A stretch of DNA of 64,000 nt. It comes from an alpha proteobacterium IMCC14465 (lineage in GTDB: Bacteria > Pseudomonadota > Alphaproteobacteria > RS24). This document shows positions 34,035-44,479 of the stretch, in pieces (within the stretch, counting starts at the first letter, position 1; the number at the start of each line of letters is the position of its first letter). The notes beneath the pieces were generated by a model that worked only from the letters and a program-made list of their open reading frames with translations, was not told where the DNA came from and ran no database searches. Position numbers and translations under genes: made by a program. The stretch lies in the NCBI GenBank assembly GCA_000293845.2, contig ALYF01000002.1, positions 422,596 through 486,595 on the forward strand, read 5' to 3'.

Positions 34035-34943
34035 ATGAAAAAAATAAGTTTTCAGGCGCGAATATTGAAACGGATTTTCAGGCATTTCATTAAACCCACA
34101 CTTGAAAATGCCGGCGGCATTGAAGACCTTAAAACCGCGTCTCGGGGGGAGGGTCCGATAAGCCGCGTATTGGCTCGCTTTATCCCACCCGCCGATGAAA
34201 AAATCATGATTGGCGATATGTATGCAGAATGGTTGGGAGACGTCGACGCAAAAGCCGCACTGCTCTATTTGCATGGCGGCGCATTTTTGGTCGGAAGCCC
34301 CAAATCGCATCGTGGATTGGTGAAAAATATCGTTAAATCCGGTTCATTTCGAGCGCTATCCATTGACTATCGCTTGGCGCCTAAACACCCCTTTCCTGCC
34401 GCATTAGAAGACGCCGAACGCGCCTATGACTGGCTATTGGAAAATGGGTATAAGCCTGAGAATATTGCGATAGCAGGCGACAGTGCCGGCGGATGTCTCA
34501 CACTTGCCCTCTTATTAAAACTCAGAGACACCGGCAAGCCATTGCCCGCCTGCGGCGTCACCATGTCACCATGGACTGATTTAACCGGAAGCGGTACTTC
34601 CATTAGGCTTAGAAATGATATTGATGACATGCTGGACGGCACCAAACTCACCGAAACTGCCGCTCTTTATTATGGCGATACGCCGGCAACCCATCCGCTC
34701 GTCTCCCCGCTTTTTGCTAAGCTGGAGAATTTACCCCCTTTGCTTATTCAAGTCGGTACAGCCGAAATATTGTGGGATGATGCCTGCTCTTTTGCTGAGA
34801 AAGCCAAACTGGCAGGCAATGACTGCACCTTTGAGATTTATGAAAATATGCCGCATGTTTTTCAACTCGGCGCAGATTTCGTCCCCGAAGCCAAAGCCGC
34901 GGTAAAAAAAATCGCAGACTATATTAACAATAAAATCAGCTAG
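34035..34943 (+). CDS. Alpha/beta hydrolase, hormone-sensitive-lipase family
   Basis: A 302-residue esterase. HGGAF (80-84) is the oxyanion HGG motif, GDSAGG carries the nucleophile Ser150, AEILWDDA the acid and MPHVFQL the His. Members hydrolyse short-chain acyl esters or carbamates. It follows the NSS transporter by 96 bases and overlaps the convergent unknown gene by four. Confidence 0.9.
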   Translation: MKKISFQARILKRIFRHFIKPTLENAGGIEDLKTASRGEGPISRVLARFIPPADEKIMIGDMYAEWLGDVDAKAALLYLHGGAFLVGSPKSHRGLVKNIVKSGSFRALSIDYRLAPKHPFPAALEDAERAYDWLLENGYKPENIAIAGDSAGGCLTLALLLKLRDTGKPLPACGVTMSPWTDLTGSGTSIRLRNDIDDMLDGTKLTETAALYYGDTPATHPLVSPLFAKLENLPPLLIQVGTAEILWDDACSFAEKAKLAGNDCTFEIYENMPHVFQLGADFVPEAKAAVKKIADYINNKIS

Positions 34944-35845
34944 AATTTCTCAAGCTGAGCCTGACCCATTTCTGGCCCTAGAGATTGGGCTGAACGGCAC
35001 GCTTGCTCTAGATAGGCAAAAGGCTCTGGCTCTTTTGCGCGGACGTCAAGAAAATCTTGAAAATTCATCAAGGTTTTTTGTGGCCCGAAATGGGTCAGGC
35101 AATGCCCGTATAAAACCCGAATATCATGAGACATAACAGACGAGAGTGACTCAAATCTATCATCTTCCCCGCTCACAGATCCACCATGAGACCCGCCCAA
35201 TGAAATGAGACAAACAGCATCCATAGGAAGTTTTTTTAACATGTGACTAGGGTTTATTTTTGCCGCACGACAAGCCAGCATCAGGGCACTTAATTGCAAA
35301 CAAAATCTTGTACCATTATTCAGAAAACATTTCGCTTGATTGTCAAAAAAGGTTTCCAAACTTTCACCATCAGCTTCTGACATGTTGAGAGGCACGGTCT
35401 TAGCGGCCAAACTCTCCAAAAGCTCATCAGGCAAAGTGGTCGGGCTCAAAATATCCGAATACTCGTCGCCAGCATAAAGAGACGTATTGCTAGAATTATT
35501 GATAATCGTTAGCGGTGGAGCTGGGACGCGGCTTAAAATATCTCTCAATAACGGTAGCTGTTCGGTTGTTAGATTTTGGACACCGATAATGTAAGAGGTA
35601 TTTAATACCGATAATTTATCTAATTCACTGACGATTAGGTCAGAAATATCATTGAATTTATCAAATTCGGGAAGATCGATTGCCAGCATCCTGCCCTGAG
35701 CGCTATCCCACTCAAGCATCTGTAAATATTGATCAATCGATGAAAAAGGAAGGCGGATTCCAATTTCCGATTGCGAAGAATCTGGTTTCATCTGTATCAT
35801 AGTTTTGAAACTTTCTAAGAAACTATATAATCCAAACGCCTTCAT
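34940..35845 (-). CDS. Hypothetical protein, no recognised family
   Basis: A 301-residue protein without signal peptide, membrane helix or a motif I recognise. The N-terminal half (QYLQMLEWDSAQGRMLAIDLPEFDKFNDISDLIVSELDKL, then YIIGVQNL) looks like an alpha/beta fold; the second half has a CRAAKINPSHMLKKLPMDAVCLISLGGSHGGSVSGEDDRF stretch rich in small residues. It is divergent from gltB with a 376-base leader between. Reading-frame length, lack of a competing frame and composition support a real gene. Confidence 0.65.
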   Translation of the reverse strand: MKAFGLYSFLESFKTMIQMKPDSSQSEIGIRLPFSSIDQYLQMLEWDSAQGRMLAIDLPEFDKFNDISDLIVSELDKLSVLNTSYIIGVQNLTTEQLPLLRDILSRVPAPPLTIINNSSNTSLYAGDEYSDILSPTTLPDELLESLAAKTVPLNMSEADGESLETFFDNQAKCFLNNGTRFCLQLSALMLACRAAKINPSHMLKKLPMDAVCLISLGGSHGGSVSGEDDRFESLSSVMSHDIRVLYGHCLTHFGPQKTLMNFQDFLDVRAKEPEPFAYLEQACRSAQSLGPEMGQAQLEKF

Positions 35846-36221
35846 TCTTTCATCACGTTTTCGTGACGCGTGTTCACAAAAACGTTACCTCATGCGACCA
35901 ATGGGCGCGACACTCCTTAAAATTATGCTCAAAACTGTAATAGACTGAATTTATTAAGAATAATTTAGGTCAACAAAGCTGACATATTTACTTGTCAGTT
36001 TTCGCCACAAGTGGCATATTTACATTATCAATGATGAACCTATTTATAATCTAGCTCGTAAGACACATACGAGTCATAGATTGTTGGGCATTTTCTGGAC
36101 TATATGTCCCTAAGGCATGCTTGTTTGATTAATCATCATGCAACAACGGGACACAGTCTAGCCAGCGTGTTTGAATTCCTCAATCACGCCAAAGCATAAA
36201 AGCGAAACGAAAGTTGAATTA
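35846..36221. promoter_or_regulatory. Divergent control region upstream of gltB
   Basis: A non-coding stretch with several dyads: TCACG-TTTT-CGTGA near 35852-35865, CTGACA (35979-35984)/TGTCAG (35993-35998) followed by TTTT, the palindrome GCCACAAGTGGC at 36004-36015, and CTCGTA (36055-36060)/TACGAG (36068-36073). CATATTTAC occurs in two copies near the middle dyads. These could be operators or a terminator-like leader hairpin for glutamate-synthase control. I cannot assign a known riboswitch. Confidence 0.4.
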
Positions 36222-39200
36222 ATGGGTAGCAAGCAAAACAGTTATCTTTCACATGAGAAGACAACGCTGAAAAACGAAAAGACTTCGGGCATGCCCGAGC
36301 CTATCGGCCTTTACAATCCGCGTCATGAACATGATGCGTGTGGTATCGGTTTCGTTGCTGATATTAAAAACCGTAAATCGCACGACATTATCGCTGATGG
36401 ACTGAAAATTCTGGATAATCTGGAGCATCGCGGCGCGGTTGGCGCCGACCCCAAAGCCGGGGATGGTGTTGGCATTCTTATTCAAACGCCGGATGCGTTT
36501 TTCCGAAAAGTCTGTGGCGAAGCCGGGTTTGATTTACCCGAAGAAGGTAGCTATGCCGTTGGTTTCTTCTTCCTGCCGCCAAATGCTGAAAACCGTAATC
36601 AAGTCGAAAAAATCGCCGAAAAAATAACGGCTGAAGAAGGTCACACCGTTTTGGGGTGGCGCGATGTGCCGGTTGATAATAGCGATTTGGGTGAGTCTAT
36701 CTTCCCGTCTGAACCCCATTCCCGTCAGCTGTTGATTGGCAACGCGCAGGATACAAATGACAGAGATAAGTTTGACAGAGATTTGTTTGTTATTCGCCGT
36801 CGGATAGAGATTGAGGTCAAGAAACTCGAAAATCCTGACATTGATGGGTTTTTCTATATTCCATCCTTAAACTCGCGAACTTTGCTCTATAAGGGCTTGC
36901 TCCTTTCCAGCCAACTTGGCCCTTATTATCTTGACCTTCAGGATAAAGACATGGTGTCTGCCATGGCACTGGTTCACCAACGCTTTTCAACCAACACCTT
37001 CCCGACATGGAGCCTCGCCCAGCCTTTCAGAATGATTTGCCATAATGGTGAAATCAATACTGTGCGTGGCAATGTCAACTGGATGGCGGCCCGTCACGAG
37101 GCGCTTAAATCCGAACTTTTTGGTGATGACCTCGAAAAACTTTGGCCTTTAATCGAAGAAGGCCAGTCCGACTCCGCCTCTTTTGATAATGCTTTGGAAC
37201 TTATGGTTCAGAGCGGCTATTCTTTGCCTCATGCTATGATGATGCTCATCCCTGAAGCATGGTCAGGCAATCCACTTATGGATTCTAAAAGACGCGCCTT
37301 TTACGAATATAATGCGGCGTTAATGGAACCATGGGATGGCCCAGCGGCGGTTGCCTTTTCCAATGGCCGTCAGATTGGTGCAACGCTTGACCGCAATGGT
37401 CTGCGCCCTGCCCGTTATTATGTCACCTCTGATGACCGTGTCATGATGGCATCCGAGATGGGCGTGCTACCGGCACCGGAAGATAAAATCATCGAGAAAT
37501 GGCGCCTTCAGCCCGGGAAAATGCTTCTCATTGACCTCGAACAGGGGCGCATCATTGAAGATAATGAAATCAAAGAGGAATTAGCCTCTGCCCAACCCTA
37601 TCAGGACTGGCTTAATCAAGCGCAAATCAAATTATCTGAGCTGCCTGAAAGCACTGCACCCGCTCATGTTAGCCTGCACGCCTCAGTTCTCGATTTACAA
37701 CAAGCCTTTGGTTACACGCAGGAAGACTTAAAATTCTTACTCTCACCAATGCTAGAGAGAAGCGAAGAAGCGATTGGCTCCATGGGAACCGATACGCCGA
37801 TTTCTGCGCTATCTGACAAATCAAAGCTGCTCTACACCTATTTTAAGCAGCTCTTCGCACAAGTGACAAACCCGCCAATCGACCCAATCAGAGAAGAATT
37901 GGTCATGTCTCTTGTCTCCTTCATTGGCCCGCGCCCAAATCTGCTGGAACTTGAAGATACAGCAGGGCAAAAACGTCTTGAAGTTGACCAGCCGGTACTC
38001 ACCAATGCTGATTTAGAAAAAATCAGAACCATTAGTGACATTGAAGATAATAACTTCCACGCCAAAACCCTTGATATTTGCTGGCCTGCCGATCAGGGAG
38101 CTGATGGAATGGCTCAAAGACTGGCGGCTCTTTGCGAAGAAGCAGAAATTGCGATTACGCAAAATCATGAAAATATTATTATCTTGTCTGACCGGAATCT
38201 TTCTGCCGACAAGGTCGCTATTCCGGCATTGCTGGCAACCTCAGCCGTGCATCACCACCTCATTCGTAAGGGTCTGCGCACATCGACCGGTCTTGTGGTC
38301 GAAACAGGTGAAGCACGCGAAGTCCATCATATTTGCTGTCTCGCCGGTTATGGTGCCGAGGCTATCAACCCTTATCTTGCATTTGAAACACTTGAACAAA
38401 TGTGTGCCGATAATGAGGAAATACCAGATCTCACATCCGACGAGATTGCCCAGCGTTATATTAAGGCCATGAGCAAAGGCATTCGTAAAGTAATGTCTAA
38501 AATGGGTATCTCAACCTACCAATCCTATTGCGGCGCTCAGATTTTTGATGCCATTGGTCTGTCAGGGTCTTTCATTGATGCATATTTCCGTGGCACGGCG
38601 ACAACGATTGAAGGCATTGGCCTTGACGAGGTTGCGCTTGAGACCGTCCAACGCCATGCTGATGCGTTTGGCGATAAAGCTATTTTACGCAGCAGTCTTG
38701 AAGTCGGCGGCGAATATGCTGTACGGACCCGCGGTGAAGATCATATGTGGAATGCTGATACTGTCAGCACATTGCAACATGCTGTGCGCGGTGACGATGC
38801 GGCAACTTATAAAGAATATGCCGCAAAGGTGAATGTGCAGAACGAGAAGCTCTTAACCTTGCGCGGTCTGTTCAAGCTAAAAACGGCTTCAGAGTCAGGT
38901 CGTCAGGAAATTTCTATTGATGAGGTCGAACCGGCCTCTGAAATCGTGAAGCGTTTCGCGACAGGCGCGATGTCCTTCGGCTCTATCAGCCCGGAAGCGC
39001 ACCAGACGCTCGCTCTCGCCATGAACCGGATTGGTGGCAAATCCAATACAGGTGAAGGCGGCGAAGAGTCCCAGCGCTTTACGCCACTGGAAAATGGCGA
39101 CAGCATGCGCTCCGCAATCAAGCAAGTTGCCTCCGGGCGCTTTGGTGTGACAACTGAATATCTGGTGAATTCAGATATGATTCAAATCAAGATGGCGCAG

Positions 39201-40895
39201 GGTGCAAAGCCCGGCGAAGGTGGTCAGTTGCCCGGTCATAAAGTTGACCGCCGTATTGCCGCCGTGCGTCATTCAACCCCTGGTGTCGGCCTTATCTCGC
39301 CGCCACCGCATCATGATATTTATTCCATTGAAGACCTTGCACAACTTATCTTCGACCTTAAAAACGCCAATAGCGCGGCAGACATTTCCGTAAAACTTGT
39401 CTCCGAGGTTGGTGTCGGCACAGTCGCGGCGGGGGTATCAAAAGCCCGCGCTGACCATGTGACCATTTCAGGCTTTGAAGGCGGCACAGGCGCAAGCCCG
39501 CTAACCTCTATCAAGCATGCGGGTAGCCCGTGGGAAATCGGTCTTGCCGAGACACATCAGACACTTGTGCTTAACCGCCTACGGACGCGCATTGCCGTTC
39601 AAGTCGATGGCGGCCTCCGCACAGGTCGTGATGTTGTAATTGGCGCTTTACTTGGTGCTGACGAGTTTGGCTTTGCCACCGCACCACTCATTGCATCTGG
39701 TTGTATCATGATGCGTAAGTGTCATCTCAATACCTGCCCAGTGGGTATCGCAACACAGGATGAAACACTGAGAAAACGTTTCACAGGCACGCCGGAACAT
39801 GTGATTAATTACTTCTTCTTCGTTGCCGAGGAAGTGCGTGAAATTATGGCTGAGATGGGCGTGCGCACGCTGAATGAGCTGATTGGTCAAACTGATATGC
39901 TCGATACGGATGAAGCTATCGCCCATTGGAAAGCTAAAGGGCTAGATTTCAGCAAGCTGTTCGCCAAAATCGACAGTCAAGGTCAACCCGTTCACCGCTG
40001 TGAAAAGCAAGAGCATCCAATCGTCGATATTCTGGATCGCAAGCTGATAGCCGAAGCACAAGATGCGCTGGAAAACAAAAAGCCTGTCAGCATCGAAACA
40101 CCGATAACCAATATAGACAGAACAGCAGGTGCTATGTTGTCTGGAGAGGTCGCCAAGAAATACGGTCATGAAGGCCTCGCTGAGGATACAATTTCAGTCC
40201 GCCTCAAGGGAACAGCCGGACAAAGCTTCGGCGCGTTTCTTGCGCGTGGTGTGTCTTTCGAACTGGTTGGCGAAGCAAATGACTATGTCGGTAAAGGCTT
40301 ATCAGGTGGTCGGATTGCGATTTACCCACCTGAGGAAAGCGGCATTGTGCCGGAGAAAAGCATTATTGTCGGTAACACCGTGCTTTATGGCGCGATTACG
40401 GGCGAATGCTATTTCCGCGGCGTCGCTGGCGAACGTTTTGCGGTTAGAAACTCAGGCGCATTTGCGGTTGTTGAAGGATCGGGCGACCATTGCTGTGAAT
40501 ATATGACTGGTGGCTGTGTCGTTGTTCTGGGAGAAACCGGGCGTAACTTCGCGGCTGGTATGTCCGGCGGCATTGCTTATGTTCTCAACGAAAATGATGA
40601 TTTTGAAGCCAAGTGCAACATGTCAATGGTTGAACTTGAAGGCATCGATACACATATGACCAATGAGTTGACAGATTTGCGTGATAATATGTCAGGCAAT
40701 GATGCTGAGAGGCTTTTCAAACTGCTTGAAAATCATGCGCGTTACACCAATTCTGCTAAAGCAAAAACAATTTTGGCGGATTGGGATAACTGGTTGCCGA
40801 AATTTGTTAAAATCATGCCGTCAGAATATCGTCGTGCCTTGAAGGAACTTGAAGTTGAATCAACGGACAAAGAGTCCGCACTGCCGGGGGAGTAA
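36222..40895 (+). CDS. gltB: Glutamate synthase (NADPH) large subunit
   Basis: About 1557 residues. The N-terminal glutaminase domain is exposed after a propeptide at HEHDA-Cys-GIGFVADI (Cys40 in this numbering); the FMN/synthase domain and the 3Fe-4S motif CHLNTCPVGIATQ follow, then the C-terminal beta-helix (GSGDHCCEYMTGGCVVVLGETGRNFAAGMSGGIAYV). It makes two glutamates from glutamine and 2-oxoglutarate with GltD. I take the ATG at 36222; an in-frame TTG at 36171 has no Shine-Dalgarno sequence, and the next ATG at 36291 is also possible. gltD begins three bases after its stop. Confidence 0.95.
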   Translation: MGSKQNSYLSHEKTTLKNEKTSGMPEPIGLYNPRHEHDACGIGFVADIKNRKSHDIIADGLKILDNLEHRGAVGADPKAGDGVGILIQTPDAFFRKVCGEAGFDLPEEGSYAVGFFFLPPNAENRNQVEKIAEKITAEEGHTVLGWRDVPVDNSDLGESIFPSEPHSRQLLIGNAQDTNDRDKFDRDLFVIRRRIEIEVKKLENPDIDGFFYIPSLNSRTLLYKGLLLSSQLGPYYLDLQDKDMVSAMALVHQRFSTNTFPTWSLAQPFRMICHNGEINTVRGNVNWMAARHEALKSELFGDDLEKLWPLIEEGQSDSASFDNALELMVQSGYSLPHAMMMLIPEAWSGNPLMDSKRRAFYEYNAALMEPWDGPAAVAFSNGRQIGATLDRNGLRPARYYVTSDDRVMMASEMGVLPAPEDKIIEKWRLQPGKMLLIDLEQGRIIEDNEIKEELASAQPYQDWLNQAQIKLSELPESTAPAHVSLHASVLDLQQAFGYTQEDLKFLLSPMLERSEEAIGSMGTDTPISALSDKSKLLYTYFKQLFAQVTNPPIDPIREELVMSLVSFIGPRPNLLELEDTAGQKRLEVDQPVLTNADLEKIRTISDIEDNNFHAKTLDICWPADQGADGMAQRLAALCEEAEIAITQNHENIIILSDRNLSADKVAIPALLATSAVHHHLIRKGLRTSTGLVVETGEAREVHHICCLAGYGAEAINPYLAFETLEQMCADNEEIPDLTSDEIAQRYIKAMSKGIRKVMSKMGISTYQSYCGAQIFDAIGLSGSFIDAYFRGTATTIEGIGLDEVALETVQRHADAFGDKAILRSSLEVGGEYAVRTRGEDHMWNADTVSTLQHAVRGDDAATYKEYAAKVNVQNEKLLTLRGLFKLKTASESGRQEISIDEVEPASEIVKRFATGAMSFGSISPEAHQTLALAMNRIGGKSNTGEGGEESQRFTPLENGDSMRSAIKQVASGRFGVTTEYLVNSDMIQIKMAQGAKPGEGGQLPGHKVDRRIAAVRHSTPGVGLISPPPHHDIYSIEDLAQLIFDLKNANSAADISVKLVSEVGVGTVAAGVSKARADHVTISGFEGGTGASPLTSIKHAGSPWEIGLAETHQTLVLNRLRTRIAVQVDGGLRTGRDVVIGALLGADEFGFATAPLIASGCIMMRKCHLNTCPVGIATQDETLRKRFTGTPEHVINYFFFVAEEVREIMAEMGVRTLNELIGQTDMLDTDEAIAHWKAKGLDFSKLFAKIDSQGQPVHRCEKQEHPIVDILDRKLIAEAQDALENKKPVSIETPITNIDRTAGAMLSGEVAKKYGHEGLAEDTISVRLKGTAGQSFGAFLARGVSFELVGEANDYVGKGLSGGRIAIYPPEESGIVPEKSIIVGNTVLYGAITGECYFRGVAGERFAVRNSGAFAVVEGSGDHCCEYMTGGCVVVLGETGRNFAAGMSGGIAYVLNENDDFEAKCNMSMVELEGIDTHMTNELTDLRDNMSGNDAERLFKLLENHARYTNSAKAKTILADWDNWLPKFVKIMPSEYRRALKELEVESTDKESALPGE

Positions 40896-40898
40896 GAT

Positions 40899-42317
40899 AT
40901 GGGTAAGCCAACGGGTTTTCTCGAATATAACAGACATGATAGAAGCTATTTAGACCCAGAAGAACGGGTTCAGCATTTCCGTGAATTTGTTGTGCCAATG
41001 GAGGCCGAAGAGCTGAAAAAGCAGGCTTCACGTTGCATGGATTGCGGTGTTCCCTATTGTCATAATGGATGTCCGGTGAATAACCAGATTCCTGACTGGA
41101 ATGATTTAACTTATAATGACAAATGGGAAGAAGCCCTTCAAAATTTGCATTCGACCAATAACTTCCCTGAATTTACAGGTCGTATTTGCCCAGCGCCTTG
41201 TGAAGCAAGCTGCACGCTCAATCTGATTGATGAGCCGGTAACGATTAAATCTATCGAATGCGCCATCATCGACAAAGGCTGGGAAGAAAACTGGATTAAA
41301 CCCCATGTGCCTGAAGCCAAGACCGGAAAATCTATTGCCGTCATTGGTTCCGGCCCTGCGGGTCTTGCCGCGTCGCAACAATTGGCGCGCGCTGGTCATG
41401 ATGTTCACCTTTATGAAAAAAATGCCAAGGCTGGCGGCCTTCTGCGCTATGGGATTCCTGATTTTAAAATGGAAAAACATCTCATTGACCGCCGCGTTGA
41501 GCAATTAGAGGCTGAAGGCGTCACCTTCCATATGAACACGCATGTCGGTGTTGATATTACGGGCGATGAGCTTCAAGCCAAGCATGATGCGGTTGTCTTG
41601 GCGGGCGGCTCCGAGTTTCCGCGTGACCTCCCTGTTCCGGGGCGTGAGTTGGACGGTGTTCACTTTGCGATGGATTTCCTGCCCCAACAAAATCGCCGAG
41701 TCGGGCAAGAGCCGATTGGTGACATTGAACCGATTACGGCAACCGATAAGCATGTTGTTGTGATTGGTGGCGGCGATACGGGTTCTGACTGTATCGGCAC
41801 CAGCTTTAGACAGGGTGCACTCTCCGTCACACAACTCGAAATTATGCCCATGCCACCTGAAAAAGAAGACAAAGGCATGACATGGCCTAACTGGCCACTC
41901 AAATTGAGAACCTCTAGCTCTCAAGAAGAAGGGGCTAAAAGGGACTTTTCAGTCACGACCAATGAACTGGTCGGTACTGATGGAAAGGTTTCAGCGCTGA
42001 AATGTGCGCGTGTTGACGGCAACTTCCAGCCAGAAGCTGATAGCGAATTTGAAATCAAAGCAGATTTGGTCTTGCTTGCTATGGGCTTCGTACACCCCAT
42101 TCATAAAGGCTTGATAGAACAACTCGGCGTTGACCTTGATGCGAGAGGTAATATCTCCGCAGATACGGAAAGCTATTCCAGCTCTCAAAATAAAGTTTTT
42201 GCCTGTGGTGATATGCGCCGCGGGCAATCACTTGTGGTCTGGGCTATCCGTGAAGGCCGTCAATGTGCCAGAGAGGTCGATATGTTCCTCATGGGCGAGA
42301 CAGCTCTTCCGAGATAA
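40899..42317 (+). CDS. gltD: Glutamate synthase (NADPH) small subunit
   Basis: A 472-residue flavoprotein. The N-terminal Fe-S segment has [23 protein letters not shown] and [24 protein letters not shown] binds FAD and GGGDTGSDC binds NADPH. It passes electrons from NADPH to GltB. GGGGGAGTAAG precedes the ATG. It ends two bases before the stop of the convergent transglycosylase gene. Confidence 0.96.
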   Translation: MGKPTGFLEYNRHDRSYLDPEERVQHFREFVVPMEAEELKKQASRCMDCGVPYCHNGCPVNNQIPDWNDLTYNDKWEEALQNLHSTNNFPEFTGRICPAPCEASCTLNLIDEPVTIKSIECAIIDKGWEENWIKPHVPEAKTGKSIAVIGSGPAGLAASQQLARAGHDVHLYEKNAKAGGLLRYGIPDFKMEKHLIDRRVEQLEAEGVTFHMNTHVGVDITGDELQAKHDAVVLAGGSEFPRDLPVPGRELDGVHFAMDFLPQQNRRVGQEPIGDIEPITATDKHVVVIGGGDTGSDCIGTSFRQGALSVTQLEIMPMPPEKEDKGMTWPNWPLKLRTSSSQEEGAKRDFSVTTNELVGTDGKVSALKCARVDGNFQPEADSEFEIKADLVLLAMGFVHPIHKGLIEQLGVDLDARGNISADTESYSSSQNKVFACGDMRRGQSLVVWAIREGRQCAREVDMFLMGETALPR

Positions 42318-42319
42318 AT

Positions 42320-43528
42320 CTAGCCTTTCGTCAACATCTCCAGCAATGCCGGCGTTGCATAGCCGTCGGGCTGTAGTTTATACCGCCGTTGATAGCTGCG
42401 TATTGCATCGCGTGTCTTCTTACCCATCATGCCATCCGGCTTGCCAGTTGGATATCCGGCGGCAGTAAGTAGCTTTTGCAACTCTTTTAACTCAGCCGGA
42501 TGCAAGGGTCGTTCAGATTTCAGCCATTCTGTCTGCACCCCTTCCTCCCCAGCGAGTCGGTCAGACAAAATACCAATCGCCAGCGCATAAAAAGGCGCGG
42601 TGTTATAGCGCAATATTGCTCGGAAATTATCAGTTACCAGAAATGCCGGGCCGGAATACCCAGCTGGTAGATAAAGCGCCGCTTTTTCAGAGTTTTGTGG
42701 GACGTCTCTTTTGACACCGCGCACCCCGATCTTGTGCCACTGGCTTAGTTTCTTTTGATGAGCTAAATCCGCCTGACCAAAATCAAACCCCGCCGGCAAG
42801 GTAACCTCATAGCCCCATCTCACCTCATCACGCCAGCCTGAGACTTTCAAATAATTGGCGGCTGACCCCAATGCATCCTCACGGCTATTCCAGATATCGC
42901 GCTTACCGTCACCAGTCGCATCGACCGCATAATCCAAATAGGTGGTTGGGATAAATTGCGTCTGCCCCATTGCCCCGGCCCAAGATCCAAACATCTTATC
43001 GGCAGGAATATCGCCAGCCTCAATAATTTTCAGTGCTGCGATGAGTTGCTGACGTCCAAATGCCTTACGCCGTCCGCCATCATATCCCAGTGTTGCAAGC
43101 GCCCTTAAAACATGCTTCTTGCCCATATAACCGCCATAATTTGTTTCCATGCCCCAAATTGCGGTCAGCAAATATCTGTTTACGCCGTAAGCTTTTTCCA
43201 GCCTGTCAAAAATAGCCTTATTGGGCGCGAGTAAATCCTTACCCTTATTAAGTCGTATATCCGACACCATAGTGTCGAGATAATCCCATATTGGTTTGAC
43301 ATATTCCGGCTGGCGGGCGGCAAGGGCGAGAATACTTAAATCTATTTCCAAGCCGGACAGGTTTTGAAGTGTCGCCTCAGAAAGCCCTTCCGCTCGGGCT
43401 GACGCCTCCACTTCTGAAAGCCATTGATTAAAACCTGAACGAGGTTCAGCCTTAATATCAGGAGATAAATTGATAAGTGTGAAACCAATAATAAGACAGC
43501 TGGTGAAATTGATGAGGCGCATGGACAT
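42320..43528 (-). CDS. Lytic murein transglycosylase (MltB family) with peptidoglycan-binding domain
   Basis: A 402-residue exported enzyme: signal peptide MRLINFTSCLIIGFTLI..., SLT_2 domain with AIWGMETNYGGYMGKKHV (catalytic Glu) and GSWAGAMGQTQFIPTTYLDYAVD, and a C-terminal PG_binding_1 repeat (LTAAGYPTGKPDGMMGKKTRDAIRSYQRRY). It cleaves glycan strands of murein. AAGGGA is upstream. The start could be two codons later. Divergent from galU. Confidence 0.92.
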   Translation of the reverse strand: MSMRLINFTSCLIIGFTLINLSPDIKAEPRSGFNQWLSEVEASARAEGLSEATLQNLSGLEIDLSILALAARQPEYVKPIWDYLDTMVSDIRLNKGKDLLAPNKAIFDRLEKAYGVNRYLLTAIWGMETNYGGYMGKKHVLRALATLGYDGGRRKAFGRQQLIAALKIIEAGDIPADKMFGSWAGAMGQTQFIPTTYLDYAVDATGDGKRDIWNSREDALGSAANYLKVSGWRDEVRWGYEVTLPAGFDFGQADLAHQKKLSQWHKIGVRGVKRDVPQNSEKAALYLPAGYSGPAFLVTDNFRAILRYNTAPFYALAIGILSDRLAGEEGVQTEWLKSERPLHPAELKELQKLLTAAGYPTGKPDGMMGKKTRDAIRSYQRRYKLQPDGYATPALLEMLTKG

Positions 43529-43606
43529 TTTTGTTAGAATCCCTTCTTTTAAGATATGCTAAATGAGTCCTTATGCAGATAAAACTATTTATCGAGGTTT
43601 AGGTTA

Positions 43607-44479
43607 ATGAGTCAAAAAATAAGTAAAGTAGTCTTTCCTGTGGCAGGCATGGGAACGCGGTTTTTACCCGCAACTAAAGCCGTTCCTAAAGAAATGCTAC
43701 CGGTTTTTAGCAAACCACTTATTCAATGGAGTGTGGAAGAGGCAAGCGCCGCCGGAATTACGGAATTTATATTTGTGACTTCACCCGATAAACCCTCCAT
43801 TACCAGTCATTTTCAGTCCTCGCCTGCCTATGAAGCCATGCTAAAAGAGCGCAATAAGACCGAAGAGCTTGAATTATTAAAGGCTGGACTACCTGAAAAT
43901 GCCAAAATCACTGAAGTTTCTCAAGATAAACCCCTCGGGCTCGGCCACGCTATATGGTGCGCCAAGGAAGCCGTTGGTAATGAACCTTTCGCCGTTATTC
44001 TTCCAGATGACATGGTGCAACACACAACTGGCTGTTTAAAACAAATGGTTGAGGCCTATAATAAGACAGGCGGTAATCTTGTTGCTGTTGAAAATGTCCC
44101 AAAGGATCAGACGTATCGCTATGGGATTTTAGATCCCGAAGCGGATGATGGTCAGCTTGTTAAAATTCGTGGCATGGTTGAGAAACCTGCGCCAGAAGAT
44201 GCGCCATCAGATTTGGCAATCATTGGGCGTTATATTCTCGACCCGATGATTATGAAAACACTGGAAGAAGGTAAAAAAGGGGCTGGCGGTGAAATTCAAA
44301 TTACTGATGCGATGGCGGATCTCATCGGCACATGCCCGTTACATGGCCTTCGATTTCAAGGCACACGTTATGATTGTGGCAATAAAACAGGCTTCCTTGC
44401 CGCTAATCTGGCCTATGCAGCATTGGACCCAGAGCTGGTTGACGGATTGCGTGAGCAAATCAGGACAATATTTAAATGA
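43607..44479 (+). CDS. galU: UTP-glucose-1-phosphate uridylyltransferase
   Basis: A 290-residue nucleotidyltransferase. FPVAGMGTRFLPATKAVPKEMLPVFSKPLIQ is the GalU signature, with VEKPAPEDAPSDLAIIGRY and GGEIQITDAM later. It makes UDP-glucose, the substrate of Ugd in the polysaccharide locus. Four-base overlap with kdsD shows co-transcription. Confidence 0.95.
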   Translation: MSQKISKVVFPVAGMGTRFLPATKAVPKEMLPVFSKPLIQWSVEEASAAGITEFIFVTSPDKPSITSHFQSSPAYEAMLKERNKTEELELLKAGLPENAKITEVSQDKPLGLGHAIWCAKEAVGNEPFAVILPDDMVQHTTGCLKQMVEAYNKTGGNLVAVENVPKDQTYRYGILDPEADDGQLVKIRGMVEKPAPEDAPSDLAIIGRYILDPMIMKTLEEGKKGAGGEIQITDAMADLIGTCPLHGLRFQGTRYDCGNKTGFLAANLAYAALDPELVDGLREQIRTIFK

